64,000 nucleotides of DNA from Paraconiothyrium sp. Pb-2020 (lineage: Eukaryota; Ascomycota; Dothideomycetes; Pleosporales; Didymosphaeriaceae). The DNA is taken from NCBI GenBank assembly GCA_022419385.1, contig JAJUBI010000008.1, positions 1 to 64,000 of the forward strand, given 5' to 3'. The notes beneath the pieces are model-generated. The model saw only the letters and a list, made by a program, of their open reading frames with translations. It searched no databases and was not told where the DNA came from. Positions 56,665 through 64,000 of this stretch are shown one piece after another. Numbering within the stretch: the first letter of the stretch is position 1; each line of letters opens with the position of its first letter. Both the position numbers and the translations under genes were made by a program.

Positions 56665-58669
56665 ATGGAGTCCTCCCATGCTGCAGATCACACGGAGCGT
56701 AAAAAGTTGAAATCGCTCGCGGAGATCGCCGCGGACATTTTCAGAGATCTTTCGCCTACTCCAGAAGTAGCAGAAAATCGAAGCATCGCCACGGACGGGA
56801 CTTCAGGTCTATACACACCACTTCAAGAAGGCCAAATACGGCTGCTCTCGATAATTCCATCAGAAGAATTCGACGCCCCTTTGATCTGCACGCTGCGCCC
56901 AGTGACATTATCTAAAGCGCGATATGCCGCGATCTCCTACGTTTGGGGTGATCCGAGTAACCTTGGAGAAGCATCAATCAATGGCCATATCGTGCTGTTG
57001 CAACGTAATCTCGCATCTGATTTGAGGCATATCCGTGCAACGGGCGCGTCGGAAGTTTGCGGTGCTCTATGGGCCGACGCAATTTGCATCAATCAGCACG
57101 ATATACCGGAGAAGAATCAACAAGTCGGTATGATGGACCGTGTATATCCCTGCGCAACACTAGTGATTGCCTGGCTAGGGTCAGTGCAACTAAATATCAC
57201 TGCTGCATTCAAGTCGATCGTCCATGTATCAGCTGTACTGCCAAATTTAAGGACGTCTGCGGAGAAGGTCTCGCTTCTAGCCAGTGAATTCAAATGGAGC
57301 AAAAGGCATGAACCTGGATTTGGCCCCAGTTCTCTAAGTGTACCGGGGTCATGGAAGGGGCTGAACGAACTTCACAGTCACGAGTACTGGACTCGAGGAT
57401 GTGAGCTCTCTTGAAGGACCTTGATGATCTTACATTTCTATGAAGGAGTCTGACTTGATTTGTAGGGATTGTGCAAGAAGTCGTCCTATCGAAGGAACTT
57501 ATCTTTATGTGTGGCCAAGAGCTCATTACAGCACGTCAATTGCGGAAAGTCCACGAAACTTTGGCAAGCATTGAGAAACGGAGCTCGATTTCTGGAGCCA
57601 GCTCACCGAACAATGGCCGAATTTCCGCTGGTTACTGCTGGATAGTATACACTCATTGAAGGCTTTGGCGATTCGTGGTTCTAGCATTGGCCACCAGTCG
57701 ATCAATATACTCAGCGGCCTCCTTTTTCTGACTGCAGAACATCGCGTTTCGGATCCAAGAGACAAGGTTTATGCCCTTCTCGGAATGACAGGTCTTCAGG
57801 ATACTATAAGCCCTGATTATTCAACACCCGTTAGGTCATTGTATATCTCCACTTGCGATCTGTTGCTCAAGAATAAAACTGATTTGAGCTTTCTGGTTAT
57901 GGGGAGGATGTCGACCCTCGACCACCACTTCGCTGTAGATGCACAAATGCCTTCTTGGTTACCCAATCTGCAGCTATCAGTCGGCGTACTGACGATGTCC
58001 CAAACCTCAGTCAATTCTTCGGAGACGCATATCACGCTGCGACATCTCTCAATGGTGAAGCCGAGATTCTGGCGTCCCTGACGGGTGATATAATGAGATC
58101 CTCTCGCATTCGTACTTTTGATGATAAGGCTTATGTCGGTCTAGGCGTAGGCTTCCTACTCATGCTCCATGCATGGTACGAACATTGTTTAGAAGAGCGC
58201 ACAGATTCTCCGGAATATCAGCAAAGTTTTATTTCCTTCTTTAATTGTTTGTGTCCGGACCCCTCGAATAGCGAAAATCTGGCAGAAGTGGTTCGCGAGC
58301 ATTTTCTAGGCGGCGCATCAGAATTCAGACATTGGACCTCGGAGCGGATATGCAGGGACTTCTACAGGCCACCGGACAAGAGTGCTCAGGCTTTTCAGTC
58401 GCACCAGATACTTGATACTGCGATGTCCCGCATGCAGGCGCGTAGCACGATACGCAGCTCCGAAGGTCACTGCGGACATGCGCCTTTAGATACGAAGGTC
58501 GGCGATCAGATATGCATACTCAAAGGTTGCGGGTTCCCTGTTGTACTCAGAAAGCAGCCACAGTATGTTTATGTCGGACCTTGTTTTCTCTTGGGCTTTT
58601 ATGGATGGCGAGGTGGTGGACATGGCGCAAAGGGGAGAGGTCCAGGAGGAACGTTTCGAGATCTTCTGA
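56665..58669 (+). CDS. HET-domain protein, three one-base frameshifts
   Basis: Exon 1 (56665-57400) and exon 2 (from 57466) join to restore Y-W-T-R-G-W-I-V-Q-E-V-V-L-S, a HET hallmark. Other HET motifs are A-A-I-S-Y-V-W-G-D, L-W-A-D-A-I-C-I-N-Q-H-D and, later, S-D-P-R-D-K-V-Y-A-L-L-G-M. The frame changes near the AAA run 57576-57578, near 57965-57975, and at the TTTT run 58597-58600. Coherent HET-type sequence continues after each, ending at TGA 58667-58669. This is a different HET subtype from the gene at 31.6-34.1 kb (W-G-D rather than C-W-G). Role: cell death on non-self fusion or related signalling. Likely intact apart from assembly errors. Confidence 0.85.
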
Positions 58670-60121
58670 AATGTAGCCAACACACCAAAGCCACAGAATG
58701 AACCGATAGTTGCACCTTTTGCGCAGCGACCAACGCAAGTATCTGTCTTATGATCGTTTGGAACTCTTGCGCCTTATGCTACTTCCAGGCTTCCTGCTCA
58801 TCAAAACTCCTGGTCAAACAGCTGCGTTTTCTACGAGCGGTACGTAGAGTATTCGTCCTAGATAGCTTACATCTGATTGCTCTAGGAGAGACTAGCTTGG
58901 TCTGTGTTGTGCATATTCGGACGAGCAGAGAAAGGTTTGGAGCAAAGCTTCTCCGTGAGATATAAGCAAGGACGGCTCCTCTGTCGCGCTCTATTTTGTA
59001 GCTGTGGCTATAGCTGCACCATTGCAATCGCGTAATCCTGATTCAATGGCATCCATGTGATCAAATCGACTGACTTTTGCGTTTAACGCTTGCAGAGCAG
59101 TTGAAATGTTTGGTGAACGATATTGGTCGGCGTGACATGTCAACCGAATTGGCCCAATTTTTGCCCTCAGACGACCAGACGTGATGGGTCAACTGAGTTC
59201 GGCCCTGCGCTAGGCCCTGAGAAGCTCCTGCCACGTACCTAGAGCACAGGCCAGTCGATATTTTCTATATAGACTGAACTTAGGAGCTTGTCTCCCCAGT
59301 TCAGTGATAATACATACATTAGATCACCCTGAGACGCCTGCTGCGCTCCCTCCAACAGGTCCAGATTTCGCACTCAGGGTGTGATACATCTAGAAGACGA
59401 GCTTCAGAGCGGGCTTTGCTTTCAAGCACTGTTTAGCTCCAAATTCTGAGTGGCGCACCATATCACTTCTCCACTTCTTGGGTGGACAGCCCCCTACGAC
59501 CTTCATTGCTCATTCTCGCGACAGGCGGGCTTTCGTACATTGGAGGATGCGAAACGATGCTACCGACTCACCAAAATAGAAATTAAACTTAGACAACATT
59601 GACAGGTCCATCCATGCTATAGTCCATGTGGACTAATCGTTTTTAAGCTGATTTGCCTGCCCAAATCTCAGAAAAGACGCGCCATGTATATTATGAGTTA
59701 TTTCGATAAATAAGAGGATCTACACTCTGCTGACCTGTATATGGACCAGTCTAACACAATTTAGTTCAACTGTAGCGTAATGACACAGTGGCAACTGCCA
59801 CCGTGTGCGCTCATACAATATTTAGTCCGCCCGGGTACCCTCACCGTGTCTCGTTGATAGAGATCGAGACATCCCAGAACTGCATGAAAGAAAGGGTTGT
59901 CTCACTTGTGGCTTATTTTGATACTTTCGATAGAGTTAATCTACCGAAAGTGGTGCGAACGGTGGCACAGCCTCCAAGGAAGGCCATATACGCCTCCAAG
60001 CTTACGGCGGGGAAGCTAGCAACCGTTGGTGGCCCGAATTTGAAGGTCCAATCATTGTGACCGCGAGGAAAAGCCCCAATACAATAAAGAGGCGTGGATT
60101 TTCCGACTTGTGCTAAAGCTC

Positions 60122-60150
60122 CATGACTTGCTGCATGACTTGCTGCATGA
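60122..60150. repeat. 12-bp direct repeat
   Basis: CATGACTTGCTG occurs twice head-to-tail (60122-60133, 60134-60145) and starts a third time (CATGA). It is non-coding. Confidence 0.85.
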
Positions 60151-60360
60151 TAATCATCTGCGATCATGCTATTACCCCACTATCTGCCCATCCCCCTTTC
60201 CCCTGCCCAGAACGTCAGCTCCAGCACTATTGCAGGGGTTCTATCGATTTGTAAATTGTCACAGGTTTGTTAGTGCTAATCCTGAAGCGAGTGTTGGCAC
60301 TAACCTTCCTGGCAGGAGAGAGGACTGTAGCTGCCTGGCCGTACTACCTACCGTGCCGCC

Positions 60361-60384
60361 TTGACCAATTTGAGAATTGGTCAA
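60361..60384. repeat. Perfect inverted repeat (10-bp stem, 4-nt loop)
   Basis: TTGACCAATT, loop TGAG, then AATTGGTCAA. The arms are perfect complements. There is no T run after it and no gene ends nearby, so it is not a bacterial-type terminator. It lies about 260 bp upstream of the FAD monooxygenase start and holds CCAAT on both strands. Confidence 0.85.
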
Positions 60385-60646
60385 GCCTGCTAGTATTATT
60401 GAGTTCCGCGATTTCATAGCCTTACCGTCGAATATCACTCATATTGGCGGGGCACAGCACGCAGCGTGGAAAGACTTTCTTCAACATGTTTATAAACTAT
60501 GAAAGGTTGTACCTGGATCTCGACGTTGAGCGATATATATAACGTATATGATATTTCGACTACGCGCACATACTTACGAAGTGGAAAGCTGCCCGCAAAC
60601 ACCCGGCTCTCCAATTCACTAGATTACCACAAATCAGCTTGACATT

Positions 60647-62131
60647 ATGCCTCCTCTCACTCGGATCGCCATATCTGGCGGCGGACTTGCTGGAGCAACC
60701 TTGTTCCATGCCTTGCACCGTTTTCCCCATCTGGATGTCCATATGTTTGAGTCCGCCTCCACCTTTCATGAGAGTGGCATGGCTATCGGGGTGACCCGAA
60801 ATGCACAAGCAGCCCTGGAGCTTATGAGCCCTACGGCCGTTCAAGCCCTCGAACGTGCCGGAGCTGTTCCTAGTGAGTACTATTTCAACTAGCATTGCTG
60901 CTCATATCCACCTTAGCTTTGACAAGCTTTCTTTTCCTGACAAGTATTTATTCAAATAAAGGTTGTATCGCACGAAGATGGATCGATAAAAGCTTATGCT
61001 AACTCGTGGAAACGCCAGTGCGAGGAGTCCGTTTCATTCTGGCCCAGGGCGAAGAACAAGGCAAAGTCATCGGTGAAGTCGACGAGAAGATGGCGGGAAA
61101 ACGCCTGACCAGTATTGTCCATCGCGCTGCTTTTCTACAGGAATTGCTCGCGGATGCTCCGCCGGAGCGTCTGCACGCGTCGAAAAAGCTTGAAGGAGTC
61201 GATCGAAGAGCTGATCAGTCTCTTACTCTCCACTTTACAGATGGAACGAGCCATGAATGCGATATTCTGATTGGAGCTGACGGCATACACAGTACCGTTC
61301 GGAAGATCGTTCTGGAAAGAAGCGCTGCGGCTATGCCTAGGAGTACTGGTATCTGGATGGTTATGTCCCTTCAACCCTACGCGGAAGCACAGGCTAGCAT
61401 TGGCAAAGGAACCATTGATCTTGAGCAAGCTCGCGAGTATTCCTGGATCGGGCAGGGCACTTATCTACTGCACAATCTTCTGAGCGATGGACAACTCGTG
61501 CAATTCGTCATTGCTTCCAAGGATAAGGAGGGTGAGCCAGAGCAGTGGCACCGGACGGTTAGTAATAGCGAGATTAAGTCGCTTTACCAAGAATGGCCGC
61601 AACATCTGAGCAAAGCCGTGAACGAGGTATGAACGCGTTTCAACTTCTACGTCTGCCGATATAGCGGCTCTAACCGTTATGCAGTTGTTTTGTAAAGAAT
61701 CGGAGCATCGCGCTATGTATCTCTGGGAACACCCGCCGGCTCCGACGTACGTGTCTGGACCTCTCTGCGTAATGGGCGACGCTGCACACGCTACAACATC
61801 TTGGCAAGGATCCGGCGGTGGCATGTCAATAGAGGATAGCCTTATCCTTTCCACTCTTCTTGAGAGATCGAACACACCTGGTGATGCTTTGGCGGCTCTC
61901 AAGGCTTACGACCAAGTTCGCCGTCCACGTACACAGCGCATTGTTGAATCAAGCCGGATCACTGGCAGTATTTTGACTGGTACCAACGAAGAGATGAGAC
62001 AGTACGTGGATACACCAGGTAAGCTGTTGAAAAGGTGGGATTTTATCTTGGATATTGATATGGAGAAACATCGCGATGAGGCGATATCGATCATGGAGCA
62101 AGAGCTAAGAGCGGCGTGGGGTTTGATTTAG
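60647..62131 (+). CDS. FAD-dependent monooxygenase, salicylate-hydroxylase type
   Basis: Three exons (60647-60872, 61019-61626, 61685-62131) give 426 residues in consistent phase with no breaks. The class A flavoprotein motifs are all present: I-A-I-S-G-G-G-L-A-G-A-T (FAD ADP-binding), D-I-L-I-G-A-D-G-I-H-S (the DG motif) and V-M-G-D-A-A-H-A-T-T (the GD motif). Using NADPH and O2 these enzymes hydroxylate aromatic rings such as salicylate, or intermediates of secondary metabolism. The aromatic substrate cannot be told from sequence. Intron 1 is long (146 nt) for this window; a shorter alternative acceptor after AATAAAG breaks the motif order. Confidence 0.9.
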
Positions 62132-62710
62132 GCTAGTGACGGAACGGCAGGGCCAATCACTCCTTGAAATCAATGGATTTTCTGTCGCCGGTTTCGCTTA
62201 CCCTATGGTCTGGGATAAGTGGACATGCTGTCCTACCTGGTCTTTCACTCGAACAACAAGAACGTCCAGGAGTTGATGACTTCACCGTTTTCCTTCCCAA
62301 ACATGAGGCCTAGAGGGAAGGATACTTTTGGGGTCTTGCTGTCAAACTTTTTGACCCGTTCTCCTAGCCTTACACTCTGGCAAAGCGAATTATTAATGAA
62401 AGGAGGCTGAAAAGGAATCTGGAAGCGAAATCTGTTTCAACGTATACTGTGTACTTGTAGCTTCACATGCTATAACGAAGGTAATCTATGTACTGATAGC
62501 GCCTTTTTTTTTTTCGACAGAAAGCCGGATTCCGATAAGAAGTGATTGAAAAAGTGACTATCACCAGTGCTATACTCAGCGGAAGCATTGCTTAAGCTGT
62601 AGCACATAATTGGCGTCTTCATCGTAGCGTACTCTTCTGCACAAATTTTATAAGTGATTAGATGTTAGATGACGTCTAACCACAATAACGCCACCAATCC
62701 ACTTCTAAAT
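62132..62710. other. Intergenic between convergent genes
   Basis: 3' ends of the monooxygenase and the permease. Includes a T9 run near 62505. Nothing else is seen. Confidence 0.5.
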
Positions 62711-63971
62711 CTAAGCAATCCAGAACCACACCTTCTGAAACACATTCTTCGGCACAGGATCCACATCGTGCGCACACAATTCATCCATCTCCCTCTTCCC
62801 ACTAACAACATCAATATCCTTGATCCGAACCGCCCAGCTCGTTCGAAACCACGCTTTGTGCCCCAGATACAGCACGATGAAAATCGGCAGCGTGATATAC
62901 GCCGCCAGGAAGTCCGATACAGACCACTTACTCGGAAAGAAAACCTGAAATCCGTTCGTCAGCGTGAGCACACTGACCACTCCCAGCACGATGTACGTGA
63001 AGTACGGCTGGAACGGGGTCCTGAACGGCAGCGTGTGCAGCAGACCCTGGAACACGAGCGCCTTGCGAAACCGGATGTACGTGATCATGACGACGATCCA
63101 CGCGAGGAAGCCCGAGATGGTGCTGATGTTGCTGAACCAGGTGAAGACTTGCGCGCCTGTGTTGGAGACGTTGAGGAAGGCGAGCAGGCCGATTGCCCAG
63201 GTGGCGAGGACTGCGACCCAGGGTACGCCGTTCTTGCTCGTCTGGCCGAAAATCTTGGGTGCGTCGCCGGTGAGCGCCATGCCGTAGAGGATACGCGAGC
63301 CGGAGAAGAGGAAGGCATTTCCGGCGGACCAAGCGGAGGTGAGGACTGCGGCGTTGATGACATGGTTGAGGCCTTTGATTCCGGCTCTGGCGATGCCGAT
63401 GACGAAGGGGGAGGCTGTGGCGTTGGAGCTGGGGCTTAGGAGGCGCGGGTCATCTGAGGGAACGATGATGCCGATGATGAGCGACCCAAGGCCGTAAAAA
63501 ATAGCAAGACGCCAAACAAAGCGTCGCGCAGCCTTGGGGATGTTTCGTCGTGGAGCTATCGTCTCGCCAGCAGCCAAAGCGATTAGTTCAGGCGACGTGA
63601 TGAAGGCGAAACCGGCGCGCACAAAAGCCGTCCAGTATCCCAAGAATTTTCCGGTATTGCCATCCACCAAATAAGGCGTAAATGCTCCAGGGTTGTTCCA
63701 ATAGCGGAATCCTAGTCGACCTTGGTCATTGGGGCTGCCTCCGAGCATGATGACCACACCAAGGATGATGAGGCCCATGATTGTCAGGAACTTTATCGAA
63801 GCAAACCAGAATTCTGCCTCGCCGAAGATGCCTACGGCTACGATGTTTAGGAAGAGAATGACAATCATGAATATGGCTATCCAAGCTCCCGCAGGCACAG
63901 GTGTGTTCCAGTAGTCGAGAAGAATGGATCCCGCGGTTGCTTCAGCGGCGACCAGAATTGCGTACGCATAC
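62711..63971 (-). CDS. Amino-acid permease (AAT/YAT family), 5' end outside window
   Basis: The terminal exon (63971-62711) encodes 420 residues. An acceptor TTGACTGCAG precedes it, so earlier exons lie beyond the window. It contains about nine hydrophobic helices, including F-I-T-S-P-E-L-I-A-L-A-A-G-E, characteristic of the fungal general amino-acid permease family, and S-G-S-R-I-L-Y-G-M-A. The C-terminal end is hydrophilic (RIKDIDVVSGKREMDELCAH, then VWFWIA). These plasma-membrane proteins import amino acids by proton symport; specificity (for example proline, basic, GABA) cannot be fixed without the N-terminal half. It is unbroken. Confidence 0.9.
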
Positions 63972-64000
63972 CTGCAGTCAATTAGATATCTAGCCATGGT

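Larger units (their letters stand above)
58670..60646. other. Gene-poor interval, 2 kb
   Basis: No gene supported. Contains a 12-bp direct repeat (60122-60150) and a perfect hairpin (60361-60384), listed separately. Frames at 58750-59027 and 59788-60364 have no motif. Confidence 0.5.

Noticed and set aside
60361..60384. Hairpin as an intrinsic terminator
   Set aside because: No U-rich tail and no upstream gene end; intrinsic terminators are a bacterial feature, and this is fungal nuclear DNA.
62669..63439. 256-codon plus-strand frame
   Set aside because: It is antisense to the permease, rich in Arg/Asp/Glu as expected for the complement of membrane-protein codons, and has no motif.

Overview
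The window is the end of a linear chromosome of a filamentous ascomycete (Pezizomycotina; my best guess is a Dothideomycete). Base 1 starts a run of CCCTAA telomere repeats. Genes have short GT-AG introns of about 45 to 140 nt. Typical fungal families are present: HET, 2EXR, LysM effector, killer-toxin-like GH18 chitinase, ankyrin/CorA fusion. The first 4.6 kb carries the AT-rich, CpA/CpG-depleted signature of repeat-induced point mutation (RIP). No database search was possible. Family names rest on motifs and remembered family architecture, and exon joins were worked out by hand and checked for reading frame.

Layout. 1-4.6 kb: telomere, then a gene-free RIP-mutated subtelomere with a gag zinc-knuckle relic, a large inverted repeat and a 41-bp tandem repeat. 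4.7-16.7 kb: a cell-wall/secretion block made of a LysM protein, a 2EXR protein, an unassigned secreted protein, and, divergent from it, a killer-toxin-like chitinase with five in-frame stops. 18-39 kb: accessory genes mixed with relics. These are a thioesterase-like gene, an ankyrin-CorA membrane protein, a BTB relic, a 5'-truncated GH2 beta-glucuronidase relic, an MFS exporter, a glycerate kinase, a HET protein, an FMO-like oxidase and a truncated NLR-type relic. 40-50 kb: conserved housekeeping genes (Sec10, Nus1, ribosomal P2, Spt2, a coiled-coil protein). 50-64 kb: a thiolase-like protein, a small cysteine-rich secreted protein, an SRPBCC protein, a membrane protein, a second HET gene, a salicylate-hydroxylase-type FAD monooxygenase and the 3' part of an amino-acid permease.

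How the parts relate. The LysM protein, the chitinase (with its own LysM and chitin-binding domains) and the divergently transcribed secreted protein make a chitin-directed set like those reported around subgroup C chitinases. The HET genes and NLR relic are self/non-self recognition genes, which are often subtelomeric. The FMO, MFS and FAD-monooxygenase genes are accessory metabolism but do not form an obvious biosynthetic cluster, since no backbone synthase is visible.

Two kinds of damage must be kept apart. The chitinase and NLR stops are substitutions that fit C-to-T (RIP-like) change. In contrast, single-base frameshifts, mostly in homopolymers, occur in many genes, including at least five in Sec10, a gene expected to be essential. 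Those are best explained as uncorrected assembly errors, so the frameshifted LysM, secreted-protein, thioesterase and HET genes may be intact in the organism.
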